Both the position numbers and the translations under genes were made by a program. From Anthoceros angustus (taxonomy: Eukaryota > Streptophyta > Anthocerotopsida > Anthocerotales > Anthocerotaceae), in assembly GCA_010909165.1 (NCBI GenBank), contig MU008168.1, forward strand, positions 1,116,001 through 1,180,000: DNA of 64,000 nt. The letters run 5' to 3'. Numbering within the stretch: position 1 is the stretch's first letter; every line of letters starts with the position of its first letter. Shown piece after piece: positions 1 to 13,015 of the stretch. The notes beneath the pieces were generated by a model, which was not told where the DNA came from, did no database searches, and was given only the letters and a program-made list of their open reading frames with translations.

Positions 1-370
1 TGTGACTGGTTGGAAACTGCGTGAAGTTACAAGGGTTGCCTCCATCTCTAGATCCTGTGAGTCCCTCCCTTTACCTACCAGACTTGGAGACACCCTTCTT
101 AGCCGATAGTCACGCTACATATCTAGTGTGCGGCCGTTGGAAACTCTGTGACCTTCCAATGCTTGGCCACAATTGTAGTCATTGTGAGTCAGTCTCCCCA
201 CACATGTGATTAGCCATTTTCGCTTGTTGAATCATCGAAGTCACAGAAGCATGAAGCCCTGAGAATGCCATCACCTCTTGTCCTCCTGCTTTTGCCTTGG
301 GAGAAAGTCTCTGTTAACAATTTCTTCATTCCCGAAAGAGAGGAAAGTTAGTGCAAGCCCTCCATGTCCG

Positions 371-560
371 GTTTCAGTTTGGACTGGAATTCTTGCGTGT
401 AAGAAGGTTAGAAGGGCCTCTGTAAGAAGGTTAGAAGGGGTTTCAGTTTGGACTGGAATTCTTGCGTGTAAGAAGGTTAGAAGGGCCTCTGTAAGAAGGT
501 TAGAAGGGGTTTCAGTTTGGACTGGAATTCTTGCGTGTAAGAAGGTTAGAAGGGCCTCTG
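371..560. repeat. 69-bp minisatellite, about 2.8 copies
   Basis: Units start at 371, 440 and 509, an exact period of 69 bp, with essentially identical sequence; the third copy breaks off near 560. Each unit itself contains a short internal duplication of gtaagaaggttagaagg. Since 69 is a multiple of three, the array stays open in several frames and gives a repetitive 23-residue translation on both strands. This is probably not a real protein because no gene signals flank it. Confidence 0.9.
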
Positions 561-860
561 GGCCATTAAGGACATGCATCAGGCCCTCTTGGGCTAAATG
601 AATTTTGAGTTGAATGGAGTCAACTGGTTTGGATTGGATCCTAGACTTCGTTATATTAATCAACGTACACTGGCAAAATACTCATGACTTGCGTATCAAA
701 AAGGGAGAATCCTTCAATTGCAAAAGACTTGGGATTTGTTTTTGAGAACGAATACTAGAATGCTGCGATTATAAAATACTCAATTGAAGTGATGATGAGT
801 ATGATAAGTATTTTGGGAGTCATGATAGAGTATTGATAACGTACCATGGTGACAATGACC

Positions 861-900
861 GCACTGACTGCACTGACTGCATTGACTGCACTGACTGCAC
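861..900. repeat. 9-bp tandem repeat, about 4 copies
   Basis: Four near-identical copies of gcactgact in tandem, one with an a-to-t change. It is a short local array with no gene association visible. Confidence 0.8.
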
Positions 901-2870
901 ACAACATTTCTCTCTGACAACCTGTCAGACACTTAAGATACATCCATTAAGCTCCTTCGCTTAACAAAAATATTTGAGTCAATTCCCCTTTGCATATTTG
1001 TAGCATGAATTTCTCTACCTTGTCGAAGTGGCCACAACTTAGCATATCTATGACTGCCATAATCTCATTTTCTGCATGGCTGCCACATGCGCCCAGATAG
1101 CTAACAGACGTTCATACATTGAGCATGACACCTGCCTTTTCCTCTGCTCATAAAGTGGAAAGGCATTTTCTTGTAGTTATGTTGAGCCATCATGGCAGTA
1201 AGTGCTTTCAATTCTTACAGAACTATCTGGAGCCTTGAGGCACATCGAGTCCCGCAACCACATGACCAGGGAGGGTCTAAGGGAGTGCCTTGACCCTGAG
1301 CTGGCCAGTGAATCTCCTTTAAGCAAGTTCTCCTATGGGCAATCTTTGGGCAACCATATGGTAGTGCTAGTGTTTCAGCATGTCCACTCAAAGCATCTTC
1401 ATCTTCATACAGGCCATTGCAGTCAACCTCCGCTGTCAAAATTAGCTGCTTTGTATTTATCCCATGGCTGCACCCTTCCATCCTCCAACTGCTATTGCAT
1501 ATTCTAGTTGTGACACTCCGTAGCATATGCCTACATACCTCCTCATTTATGAATCCCCTGCTTGTGGCAAGCAGGCAAGAGAGTGCAGCCTCATCAGCCT
1601 CACCACCTTCAAGTTGACTGATGCATCTCTTTCGAGAATATGCAATGCAAAAATAATGTTAGCTCTACAAGACCATTTTTGTCATAACATTGTGTGGTCT
1701 TGTTTCTGATTTGCTCATCCATCTCTCTACCATGGATGGTCCATATCATAAGCAGGACTACACAAAGATCAAAGATCATTCTCCGATAAAGTTGTGATGG
1801 TTCATCATGTGTATCGGTATCGAAGGGCCCCGAATTGTCCAATTGATAGAAATGATTTAAATCTAAATGTATACCAAAAACATAGCGCAGTAGAAGGTTG
1901 AGGCCTGCTCGGATGGAAGTCCTTCAGCGATTCTTTAGCATCTGGAATGGCCATAAATGCCAAGCATGTGTGAGCGGGTATCCATGGTTCTCACAGGCTG
2001 GATATGGGGAGATGTGTTTGCCCACAGTTTGCGAGGCGGTAGCCGTAACCTAAGCGTGTGTGTGGATGCCCTATGCATCCTATATATTGATATTGTATTC
2101 AGAACTACATGGCAATCTTATTACGAACAACCCAAGAGCTTACAAGTATCCTTATGCCCAGTGTTTAGGCCATCAGGCCCCTCCCTGGTGCCGAAGCCAA
2201 CAGCCCTTGTATGTCCGTACAATAGCTTGGCTTTCTGTGCACAAACGACTATCTGGAGTGAAGGCTGGAACACCATTGCTGATAGTTCTTGCGGAGGTTG
2301 TTGAAGCAGCCTCAATTGTTGTGAACTGTAGTCACTGACGTTGAGGTTCCTGCAGGATCAACCACGCATATGCCCCCATGTCTGACCCATAGACGCACAT
2401 ATGTGGGTCCACTTCAACATAATATCCATGTGTCTGTATCCACCTTAGCCTTTCTGGTGGAACTAGGTAGAGTTCTGGATGGTGTATGTATGAAACAATA
2501 ACCATGCCCCTCACCTTGCCTATATGTGTTCGTGTAGGTAAGTGAGGGCACTGTTAAGTCTCAGCAACTTTAACAGACCCTAATCCCTAATCCATGTAAA
2601 TTAGCAGATTCCACATTCAAGATGTTCGTTACACACCTGGTGACATGTGTGTGCGACATCAGGCACCCGCTTTGGCGAACGCGTGTGCCGGAAATAGGCT
2701 CGTCCCATCCCGGGCTCCGCTTGCTCGACGTTTTTAGACTTGTTCCCCTGGCATTGCATTGTGAAGTACAGCAGGCTTCTAATCTCGATTCGACTCTGGA
2801 CGCGCTCGCTGGCTTGCGCTTGTGCTTGTGCGGTGTCGCATTTGTCTTAAATCGCGTGTGAGATCTTGGA

Positions 2871-3242
2871 ATGCGGCTGGTTGCTGTGGTGCTGGTTGTG
2901 CTGTTGGCGTGTCTGAGCCTGGAGGTGAGCATGGCGCTTGTGGGAGGCGCGCGGGACATCGGCAACTCGCAGAACAGTCTGGAGGTAGAGGAGCTGGCCA
3001 AGTTCGCGGTGAGCGAGTACAACAACAACCGCAACGACGCGGAGCGTCTCTCCTTCTCCAAGGTGCTGTCCGCTAAGACGCAGGTGGTGGCGGGCACGCT
3101 CTACCACCTCACCATCGAGGCGCATCAGGGACAGGAGGCCCGCCACTGGGATGCCCGCGTCTGGGTCAAGCCTTGGGAGAAATTCAAGAAGCTGGAGGAG
3201 TTCAAGCCCGCTGCTGGAGCCGGCGGTACGCATTCGGCTTAG
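2871..3242 (+). CDS. secreted phytocystatin (cysteine protease inhibitor)
   Basis: Single-exon gene of 123 aa. Residues 1-22 form a hydrophobic signal peptide, so the product should enter the secretory pathway. The three inhibitor contacts of the cystatin family are present: a Gly-Gly pair (LVGGARD, about residues 23-29), the QVVAG first hairpin loop (about 71-75), and a Trp in the second loop (VWVKPW, about 96-101). The plant-specific LARFAV-type helix signature appears as ELAKFAVSEYN. Cystatins block papain-like proteases (family C1) by wedging these loops into the active-site cleft. No carboxy-terminal extension is present, so this is the small type. It is convergent with CCB4. An RD19-like C1 protease, a possible type of target, lies about 7 kb away, but linkage alone does not prove a functional pair. 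Confidence 0.93.
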   Translation: MRLVAVVLVVLLACLSLEVSMALVGGARDIGNSQNSLEVEELAKFAVSEYNNNRNDAERLSFSKVLSAKTQVVAGTLYHLTIEAHQGQEARHWDARVWVKPWEKFKKLEEFKPAAGAGGTHSA

Positions 3243-3587
3243 CATGTAAGGCATACGACACCGGGGTTGAGGTTTCTCCTTGTGATAATCCTCCCTTCTG
3301 TCCCTGTTGTTGCATGGCAGGAGGTCATCAGGCTGAGCTTTGAGAAGAAATTAGCAGGGCCGTCTGCGAGATGTTTGTTTGCTCAAAGCCTGCCGTTAGA
3401 TTTGATTGCATTAGGGTTTGGTTGTTGTACCGTGCATAGCATTATGATTACGAGAGTTGAAAGCAAGGAATCTGCTTGAATACTTCTAAGCAGGATAAGA
3501 TGTAGCTATCCTTCCTTTCCTCCCACAGTGTGTACGACATTGTTCGTAATATTCCCCTGAACTATTGTTTTCCCGTCAAGTTCTCCC

Positions 3588-5171
3588 CTAAATCTGCTTC
3601 ACTCGGTCTTCATTTGCTGTCGATGATAGAGGTTCTGGTTGCCAGTCGCTTAAGGTGGACTGCAACTTTTGCCCGATGGCAGCTATCCAGGCCTGTTGCA
3701 TTAGAGCAAATCACCACTTGTGAGCAACAATGACATGTGCATTCCCTGACAACGCGAAGTGACAGGCCTCTACCTGGTCTTTCGTGTCAAATCCGCGTAC
3801 TGTGTCCGTGCCCAGCACCAAGACACCTCTCTCTAAAGGTTGCACAATTACTGCCTGTTGTGTGTCACAAAGCCATGGCGAACCCACGGCAGTTGAGGAT
3901 GCGATGTTGAAGAAGACGTATGTGCGTGACAAGAAGGAAAGGTACCTACCTGCGTGTTTGTGGGAAGGAAGGGCAGCTCGAATCTTCCGGGGTACAAGGC
4001 AAGATTGGCTAGATAGTTCTCTGTACCAAGGTGAGCCGGTAAGCAATCGTGCATGCATGCATCAAAATGTAAGTTTGATGGATGCATGCTAGCAAACTTA
4101 CGTTTTCCAGATGACAGGACTCCTTTGCAGAGAGAACCCTGCATCAACTTGGCAGCATCCACAGACACCACTTGCCCTTCTGACTCTGCGGCCACACCCG
4201 CTTGCAGCAGACAAGTGTCCTGGTAGACAACCACTAGGGCACGAGACCGTGCTGCAGACTGAAAGGCTCCCCAGGTCCTGCTTTCGTCCCCCTTCCGAAG
4301 AACACCGTAAGTGAGCAAGCCAAAATCTTAGTCCTGGATGCAGTCACTCTCAAATGTGCTTCCAGGACATGCACACCAGCTTAGCTCCTGGAGAACGTCA
4401 TCTGGTAGCCTGTCAGCGAGCCGCATACACTCCACACCTTCTAGATCTACCTGCAGGCACCAAGACAGTCTCTCATCCTTCAGAACAGTTCGTATCACCA
4501 GAAATAATTTCACAGGACAACAGCAGGAGGAATGGAAAAGAAACGAGGGGAAAGAGCTGGTAGGGACAGACCGCAGCAGGAGGCTTTGTTTGCACAGACT
4601 TCCAAACAAGACCCGTCAACAGAACGCTGGCTGCTAAGGCCAGAGTGAGGACATCAGCCCTGGACAGAGAACTGAAGTTCACACAAAGAAAAATGCCTGT
4701 CAGCAGCGACTCCAGCTCCGAGAGCACAACCACACCATTTCTGGGAACCAAGTCATACCTGCTAGCACTGGCCACGAGGGGGATTCCTGACAGAGCACGG
4801 TTCAGGAGAACTGTAGCTATGGAGGCTGAGCCCAGGGCAATGGGTGCCCCTCTCACCAACGACTCATTCTTCCGAATCCAATCCTCACTTTCATCCATCT
4901 ATATCAGAAAAGCACATTCCTTGCTGAGCAGCATGCTTTGGAATCCCAATCCTCGCTTGCATCCATGTACCAGAAAAGGCACATTCCTTGTTAAGCACAT
5001 AGTCAGCTGCAGCATTAGGCAATTTAAACAACGCAGAACCTGGGAGTGTATCCGGAAACAGCCAGCACCGGATGTCCGCAAGGAGGAGTCAGGACACGTG
5101 TGTCGTCTGGGAATCCAAGCAGGTGGAGAGTGGTGACAGCACAGCGGCTGCACCATGCATCTCCACAACAT
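3588..5171 (-). CDS. CCB4: cytochrome b6 haem-attachment factor CCB4, chloroplast
   Basis: Eight exons: 5171-5040, 4898-4759, 4659-4572, 4450-4377, 4277-4102, 4020-3950, 3854-3774, 3692-3588. All junctions are GT-AG and in phase, giving 288 aa. Exon 1 encodes a basic Ser/Arg-rich stretch that fits a chloroplast transit peptide. The mature part matches CCB4 (COFACTOR ASSEMBLY OF COMPLEX C SUBUNIT B) along its length: SLVRGAPIALGSASIATVLL and DVLTLALAASVLLTGLVW are the two membrane segments. They are followed by the stromal-type domain with ALVVVYQDTCLLQAG, AAKLMQGSLCKGV, YLANLALYPGRFELPFLP and the ending GFDTKDQ-AWIAAIGQKLQSTL. CCB4 works with CCB1-3 to attach haem ci covalently to cytochrome b6 of the thylakoid b6f complex. 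The start at 5171 is the first ATG giving a plausible transit peptide, but an upstream start is not excluded. Confidence 0.9.
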
Positions 5172-5716
5172 CGCGCCTCACAGCTTGGGCAATTTGCAAA
5201 ACCCCAAACCCTAGCAACGTCAAGGTGCTCCTACTTCAACTCTCTCTTCCTGCTTCATCGCCGTGAGTGTCGCCATTTTCATCGGATTCTGTGCTTAGAG
5301 AGACTTCAAAGTCTCGTTTTTGGTAACCAGTTCAGCCGACCTGCTGCAACGGCCTTGGACGTGTGCCAGAATGGTGATGACTAGCTTCCACCCATCACCG
5401 CCATTACCGAGACAAAGTTTGCCTCGTCTCGATCTCTTCTCTCTGGGACCGGTTGGGGACGACAGGTGCTGACGTCCAAGGGAGTAGATCTGGTAATTTG
5501 GGTAGCTCTGGCGTGGAGCCCAGGATGCCACCAGCGGAGGCAGTTGGTAGATCAGGAAGCCGTTGTTGCTTCCAGGGCAGGAGTTGTTTCTTTCCAGAAC
5601 GGCAATTTCTCTTGTCGTGGTGTGGATGCAAGCAAGGATTGCAAAGAACCTAGACACAGCTCATGCGTGTCACGGCGGTTTGTGGGTGGCGCAACAGGCA
5701 CCATTAGATCCAGCAG
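5172..5716. promoter_or_regulatory. shared CCB4/GAUT divergent promoter region
   Basis: These 545 bp separate the start codons of two divergent genes, CCB4 and GAUT, so the region must contain both promoters. Apart from the telo-box at 5206-5214 I recognise no classical TATA element on either side. Confidence 0.5.
5206..5214 (+). promoter_or_regulatory. telo-box (AAACCCTAG) upstream of CCB4
   Basis: The motif aaaccctag lies about 35 bp upstream of the CCB4 start codon, close to where plant telo-boxes usually sit relative to transcription starts of housekeeping and plastid-related genes. The sequence match is exact; function is inferred. Confidence 0.4.
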
Positions 5717-7434
5717 ATGCCAATGGCACTCAGGAGGGAGCTGTCCAGGGGCCGCCGGGTCCAAAGAACTCGCTCTTCATGCACCTTTCTGGTGGTTGGC
5801 GGACTGATCCTTCTTCTGATACTTGTCCTGGTCAGTCATCGGCGGCAGCCGGAGCCCAAGCAAAGTCAGCTGAGTGCAGATCTGCACTACGTCAGTGAGG
5901 TTGGAATCCGTCAGGTTGTTTGTGATGGAGTTTGTCTGTTTGTGTCATTTCTCAAGAACCTGTCGTGACTCTGTATCTGCCTGTTTTGCAGTATGAGAGC
6001 ATACGCAAAAATGAGAAGCTCAACTTCACAATGGAGATGCTGAGCGTGAACTCACCTGCAAGGCAACTGGGGGATCAGATGACTCTTGCAAAGTCATATC
6101 TTGTGATAGCCAAAGAAAATAACAACTTGCAGCTGGCATGGGAGTTGAGTGCCCAAATAAGAGCCTGTCAGTTGGTGCTGTCGCAGGCTGCAACTCTTAG
6201 CAAGCCTGTGACACTAGCACAGGCGGAGCCTATTATAAAGGGAATGTCAGCTCTGATATTTCAGGCAAAGGAGCTTCACTATGATAGTGCTACCACAATT
6301 ATGAAGCTCAAAGCTCAGATTCAGGCTTTGGAGGAGCGTGTGAATGCTGCTGCAGTGCAGAGCACAAAGTTTGGGCAGATAGCGGCAGAAGCGGTGCCGA
6401 AGGGTCTATATTGCTTATCCATGATGCTGACCACGGACATGGTCACCAAGCCAGACCTCCGTGCTCGTGTGTCCGTGATGAACGCCAACCCTAAGCTGAC
6501 TGATAACAGGCTGTACCATTTTTGTGTGTTCTCCGACAATGTGTTGGCTACCTCGGTGGTGGTCAACTCCACCGTCTGCAACGCTGACAACCCCGAAGAG
6601 CTTGTTTTTCACCTAGTGACGGACAGCTTGAACTACGCAGCAATGCAGGCATGGTATTCGCAGAACGATTTTCGGGGAGCCGTTGTAGAGGTTCAGAACA
6701 TTGACAGCTTTACCTGGCTGAACGCCTCCTATGTTCCAGTGATGAAGCAGCTGCAGGATGCTGAGACGCAAAGTTACTATTTCAAGGGCTCCCAAGACTC
6801 CAAGAGTGCCGTGAAGTTCAGGAATCCCAAATACTTGTCAATGCTAAATCATGTCCGGTTCTACATTCCCGAGATATACCCTGAGCTCAACAAGGTGGTG
6901 TTCCTGGATGATGACATAGTGGTGCAGAGAGATCTGACTGGTCTCTTTTCCATTGATTTGCACGGGAACGTAATAGGTGCAGTGGAGACATGTTTGGAAA
7001 GTTTCCACCGTTTTCACAGGTATCTTAATTTCTCTCATCCTAAGATTCGCTCCAATTTTGATCCCGAGGCCTGTGGTTGGGCTTTTGGGATGAATGTATT
7101 TGATCTTCTGGCCTGGAAAGCGGCCAATGTCACCAGCCGCTACCACTATTGGCAAGAGCAGAATGTGGACAGGACCCTTTGGAGCTTGGGTACCTTGCCT
7201 CCTGGCTTGCTTACTTTCTATGGTCTTATGGAACCTTTGGATCGGAAATGGCATGTTTTAGGGCTCGGGTATGATGCAAATGTCGACAGCCAGGCGATCG
7301 AAAGTGGAGCTGTTGTCCATTACAACGGGAATCTGAAGCCCTGGTTGAAGCTTGCGATGGCCAGATACAAACCTTTATGGGAAAAATACGTAGATTATTC
7401 ACAGCCATACTTGCAGAGATGCAACATTCATTGA
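5717..7434 (+). CDS. galacturonosyltransferase, GAUT8-11 type (GT8 family)
   Basis: Two exons, 5717-5899 and 5992-7434, with a 92-bp intron, give 541 aa. Residues 1-22 are basic and residues about 23-40 form one membrane anchor, the type II topology of Golgi glycosyltransferases. A helical stem with HYDSATTIMKLKAQIQALEE precedes the catalytic domain. GT8 hallmarks follow: FSDNVLATSVVVNST, LNHVRFYIPEIYPELNKV, the FLDDDIVV metal-binding acidic triad, the GWAFGMNVFDL segment, WHVLGLGYD and the final HYNGNLKPWLKLA. GAUT proteins add galacturonic acid in alpha-1,4 linkage to homogalacturonan, the pectin backbone. The whole sequence is closest in my memory to QUA1/GAUT8 and its relatives, but the exact subgroup cannot be fixed without a tree. 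Length is normal for the group. Confidence 0.93.
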
Positions 7435-7742
7435 CAGCTTATCACAAGAAGTCTGGGGCTCTCAGTCGTCCAGAATTGGATTACCGCGAGGTCGTGTGTG
7501 ATTGTCTAGCGATGGAATCCTTGCTTACTCACTGGAGCCTAGCAACATTTTCAGGGCTTTAACAACGAGACGGGCTTGAGACTGAAAGTTGGGGAAGACA
7601 AGTGCGATCGAAAAATGAACACCAGTCCTAGCCGAGGGAAACAAAGTTCGATGGGAAGAACCCAGTCCTGGATCTCAGGATACGACAGCTCAGATTGCTC
7701 CAAAAGTTGGAGCTACAACTCCTTCGTTGCAAACAATAACTA

Positions 7743-9830
7743 TCAGATTGGCGACACAGGCCGTTCCATTTTCTTTGTCAGGAACGAGAATGCCAGAGAC
7801 ATGTACTCCGCTTTTCGCCTCTTGTATTCGTCGTACCGGAGGAAAAAGTAATCCAAGTAGTCGAAGTCGATACTGGAAAACCTGGCCTGCAAAGGTGAAG
7901 CCCGTACGTACTGTAAGAGAAAGGAAGAGGGAAGGACCAGGTTGATTGACAACGACGATGTAGTCGCTGGCCGTACCTGAACAACGCCCCAAAGAGCCCA
8001 ACAGAGATGAGAGGCAAGTGCATAGCAATTGCTTTCCACATACAACCTCTCCAGCTCTTCTTCCGAAGCCTTCCAGTACGAAAAAAAACAGCATCGGTTA
8101 TGGGCTGCCCAAATCTGACAATCTGCAGGACCGGAGTTGCTGAAAAATGTTGACTACCTTTTCGGGTGAACCAGGATACAAATAGTGCCTAAAAAATCGA
8201 TATTGGGCTTCTTTGTTGGGATACCTGAGAGGAAATTTTTTTCGATGGTGTCAGTACAGAAGAACGGGAACACTCCATCTGTCCAGGCTCTATATTGAAA
8301 TTGGCAACGAAGGCTTACAAGCTGAAGTCACAATCGAATCCCGCATATTCATTGAAGTGGTTCCCAATGTCGAATCCCCGGTAATTGTATCCACTGTACT
8401 CGAAGTCAATAAAGAACATAGTACCTGGCGCGTTTGGAAGACCCAAATTTTTGTTGGTAATGCTAAAGAAACCCCCAGTACAGCTTGCTTCCATCACATC
8501 AACCCCGGAGCAACCTTCCAGATAAAACAGACTTACCACTCTGGTAGTTCATCATGATGTTTCCTGAGAGTAGGTCATTATGTGCAAACACTAAAGGCGA
8601 TTGCAGAGAATCAGTCACCACCTGCATAAGAACAGACTAGTCACAAAGTTTCCATCAAGCATTCCCTAGGGGGCATTCTCAGCAACAGAGAAAATAAACC
8701 GTTGAGCTCTAGAGTGAGGATGGACTCAATCCGGCCTCCACCGCATGAGATCGAGGGGGAACGGGGATTGTGCTGCCAAGACTGAGACAGTGGAACATTA
8801 GAGATGTTTGTGTCACCTTCAGTCCTTTTAACTCTTCCTCGAGCAGATCAAATCGTATTGTTTCCAGCTTTCGCCGCTTCTCAATGTCTTCAAAAGTTAC
8901 GGCTGAAGCTGCAAACCACAAGCGCATAATATTACTTCATCACGCATCGCAAATAACAGGAGGGGGACTGTCTTCGCTGGCTAGATCATAACTGGAATGC
9001 AAAACAGTTAGCCATACAACCTTCTCCAAATATCTTAAAAATGTCTGACCAGAGCTGCGGCTGCTTCGGAATAGGAACGTCGGCATCATGCAATCTCCTC
9101 AACTCCTTTGCTATCAAAGGAACCAGGTCCGTCCTGCTCATGTCTGCAGGACAACCATCAGTTGTGTTGTGGATAGCGAAACCACCGAAGAGGAGAAAGA
9201 AAACCACATCAAGCCAGCACACCTTCAGGCTTCAGTGTCTCAGCATCGATGAAGGACTGCACCATGCCATTCTTAAACACGCCGATCAATTTTGCACCAA
9301 ACCCTGCTTTCGACAGATGCGACAGCGCCTGTAGAGAGCAAAGAGCAGTAAGCACCTAGAAAGCTCCCAAGAGCCAAACGCAAGGCTGAAACAGCACCTG
9401 AAGCTCCCGCTTGCGATCAATGACCATCTCCGTGTTGTCCCCGAAAACCCGAAGTGTCACCTTCGCATCTCCCACCGAGACCTTGACCACTGAGCGGCGG
9501 CAGAAACCGGAAATCTCACTACACCGTCCAAACTTTTCAGACAAATGCAGATCTGGCTCGCAACAGGGACTGCAGCTCACAGAAGTTGGTGATGCCTCCT
9601 GATATGGTGGAAACCGTCATGTCCTCTTGCTCAACATCGCGCCAGCCAGGTACCAGTTCCTTGCATACTGATCTGGAAGGAAGCCAAGGCACTGAGTCCA
9701 AAGCTAACAGCAGATTCAAGCCGACAGAGGTCAATCAAACAACCTACTTGATCTGCTTGTGGAGAGATTCCACAGGGAGCTTGGTTTCCACGGTCATGTC
9801 GGAGCTCGGTAGCACCAGCGTATCCTCCAT
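7743..9830 (-). CDS. ethanolamine kinase (choline/ethanolamine kinase family)
   Basis: Eleven exons: 9830-9748, 9672-9581, 9489-9398, 9328-9223, 9143-9021, 8908-8817, 8621-8537, 8424-8319, 8224-8158, 8069-7977, 7886-7743. All are GT-AG and phase-consistent, giving 360 aa, close to the plant enzyme. The amino end carries the nucleotide-loop motif VSTISGGITN and VTLRVFGDNTEMVIDRKREL. The Brenner-type catalytic motif is FAHNDLLSGNIM, with the Asp that activates the hydroxyl of the substrate, and the magnesium-binding motif is FIDFEYSGYNYRGFDIGNHF. A carboxy-terminal helical part with YVESNCYALASHLCWALW and IDFDYLDYFFLRYDEY is typical. The enzyme phosphorylates ethanolamine at the start of the CDP-ethanolamine route to phosphatidylethanolamine and acts in the cytosol. 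It is convergent with GAUT, 308 bp apart. Confidence 0.93.
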
Positions 9831-10419
9831 CGTCCTCGCCGGCCTGACTCTCCAAACAGATCATACCCCGCGCAGGAACGGATCAAACATCTCGATACGC
9901 AAGCTCCGAGGCTCGTTTGTTCCTGTGCTTGCACGGAATATGACCCGGACAGCAGCGAGCTGCCAGCGCCGTTCTTCGTGCCATGGCACACGCCACAATG
10001 CGCTGGCTCCACGGCCGTCTCGCGGGGTTCCACCTGGATCCTTGAGAAGTCCGGGCCGCTCTAAAGAAGATGAGCACAAGGATACGATGTATAAAATCTA
10101 ATTAATAGTGGAGTAAATATTATATTTACAGCGTACAAGTATAACTCCCAAGCCCAGCTACCTACGTATCTACACACAGGCACACCGCCTAGAACATCAC
10201 AGCACCCGCCGTCATAGCACGGGGCTGGCTATCTGCACTGAGTCGAGCTGCAAGAATGCAAGACATCGCCACCGTTTTTCAACAATGGTGACACTGTGTC
10301 AGGCAGCTCTCGGAATACCTCTATCTGCACAGCCGCTCGAACTATATAGGCGGAGGTAGCATAGGCTGACAAAGCGTTGGCACTCAGTAAGCCCTTGGTG
10401 AGTGGCGGTCCTCTGATCT
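9831..10419. other. intergenic, no gene seen
   Basis: Lies between the ethanolamine kinase start and the stop of the upstream protease gene on the same strand. It must contain the kinase promoter and protease 3' UTR. A short AT-rich stretch at 10090-10130 could be part of a promoter or terminator, but I see no specific element. Confidence 0.4.
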
Positions 10420-11820
<1,401 letters not shown>

Positions 11821-12168
11821 TGTTGCCGTCGTCGTGGCCGCCGTCCTCGTCCTCGTCGTCAGGCTCTCGCAGAGGAGGAGGCAAAAAATGGAGCAGGCCC
11901 TCAAAGAGCCGGGGAGCGAACGATGACCTCCTTGTACACTTCACCTTCAGGACAAGTGCCAATGGTGACTCACCACGTCGGAAAACGGCAACCCAGGCCC
12001 ACGCCACACCCAAAATATCAACCCTACACCAAAGTTACTTTCAGGGGGGAGGGGGGAGGCGCACAAGGCCTACAGCGGCGGAAAGGAAGGTGCTTTTCCA
12101 CAACGAATAATTCTTTCATATCAGCTGGGAAGTATCGGGAAGGGTACCTCACACACCTATCCAAATAT
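11821..12168. other. promoter region of the RD19-like gene
   Basis: About 350 bp upstream of the protease start, followed by a SINE-like element. A G/A-rich tract near 12040-12060 stands out. No clear TATA box was found in the minus orientation. Confidence 0.35.
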
Positions 12169-12402
12169 GTGTGTCCAAATGGCTTAGGCCAAATGGACAC
12201 ACATTTATAAGAACGCCGTGATTAAGCATCCTAAAGCTGAGATCGATACTTAGCTTAGATCGATACTTAGATGGGGTGCCTGAAGGGAGTGGATGCCCTT
12301 GGTGCAAGTAGTTTAGGCACACCATGGTACAAGTTGTTAAGTACCAAGTCCCATGACAGAAATCCGTCCTTAGTGGACTTAAATAAAATTCTTCTTCTTC
12401 TA
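12169..12402 (+). mobile_element. SINE-like element, copy A (long form)
   Basis: Shares one long consensus with copies at 41668-41880, 40393-40571 and 63310-63485. It begins with a near-palindromic block (gtgtgtccaaatgg ... ccaaatggacacac) and a ttataag motif, then the core ttaagcatcc ... gatacttagatggggtgcc, and ends in aaataaaa followed by a short (ttc)n tail. Copy A carries an extra internal duplication of about 19 bp (gatcgatacttag twice). It encodes no protein. Small size, simple-repeat tail and dispersed copies fit a SINE. No clean target-site duplication is visible for this copy. Confidence 0.6.
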
Positions 12403-12539
12403 TCACTGCGATTGGAGTAGTTTTAGTGTCTTCGAAATTTCACTAAACAAAAGCCATCGTTTGTGCAAGCCTTACCTCCATGCTAAGGGAGTGTTAGGCC
12501 TCTATTTCCATGTCTAGACCTTGATGTCCAAGGCTTTAG

Positions 12540-13015
12540 CGAGCGAAAAAAAGACTTTATTATAAAAAAGAGATGGAAAAAGCCCATCCACCCCAAAAAC
12601 AAAGAGGGAAAAACCTAACGAAGAGCACCATGCCAAGGGGACTAGCCCCCACGGATCACGCATTTCAAAACTACCAACCGTCTGAAGAACTTTGTGGTCA
12701 GGAATGTGAAAAGGCCCACTTACCACCGGTGTCGAAGAAGCTGCATCTCCCGCACTCGTTGTCGCTCAGACACCGCTTACGCGCAGCGATGGAAACCCTC
12801 CGAAGAGCAACAATACAAGAAAGGGGGGGGGCTAACCCCTTTCTTGCGGCTATGATAAGCCTTGACGCAGGCCTTGACGAACCTAGAGAAATCCTTGCCC
12901 ATGACTCCGTGAGTCTCAATAGCAAGGGGGACGAAGGCGTGGCCATCCTGCATGGGAGAGTACTTGTGGACCTTAGCCGTCGCGCATCCCTCCGCCACCC
13001 AACCTAGAGGGTTAA
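12540..13015 (-). mobile_element. degenerate LINE-like retroelement 3' end
   Basis: On the minus strand, 12998-12780 translates to a piece with HKYSPMQDGHAFVPLAIETH and GKDFSRFVKACVKAYHSRK. This resembles the tail region behind the reverse transcriptase in many non-LTR elements (a Phe-Val-Pro-x-x-x-Glu-Thr-x-Gly core). The frame is broken by stops and a shift, and no reverse transcriptase catalytic motif survives. The end near 12560 is A/T-rich. The identification is tentative. Confidence 0.35.

Larger units (their letters stand above)
1..2870. other. gene-poor region with minisatellites
   Basis: No open frame here resembles a known protein and no consistent exon chain could be assembled on either strand. 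Apart from two short tandem arrays (371-560 and 861-900) I see no mobile-element protein and no RNA gene. The last roughly 250 bp must hold the promoter and 5' UTR of the cystatin gene starting at 2871, but I could not pick out a convincing TATA box. Confidence 0.5.

Noticed and set aside
278-601. Repeat protein from the 69-bp minisatellite
   Set aside because: Open only because the period is divisible by three; no promoter, splice or domain evidence.
861-900. CRISPR-like array
   Set aside because: A simple 9-bp tandem repeat with no spacers, in a plant nuclear genome.
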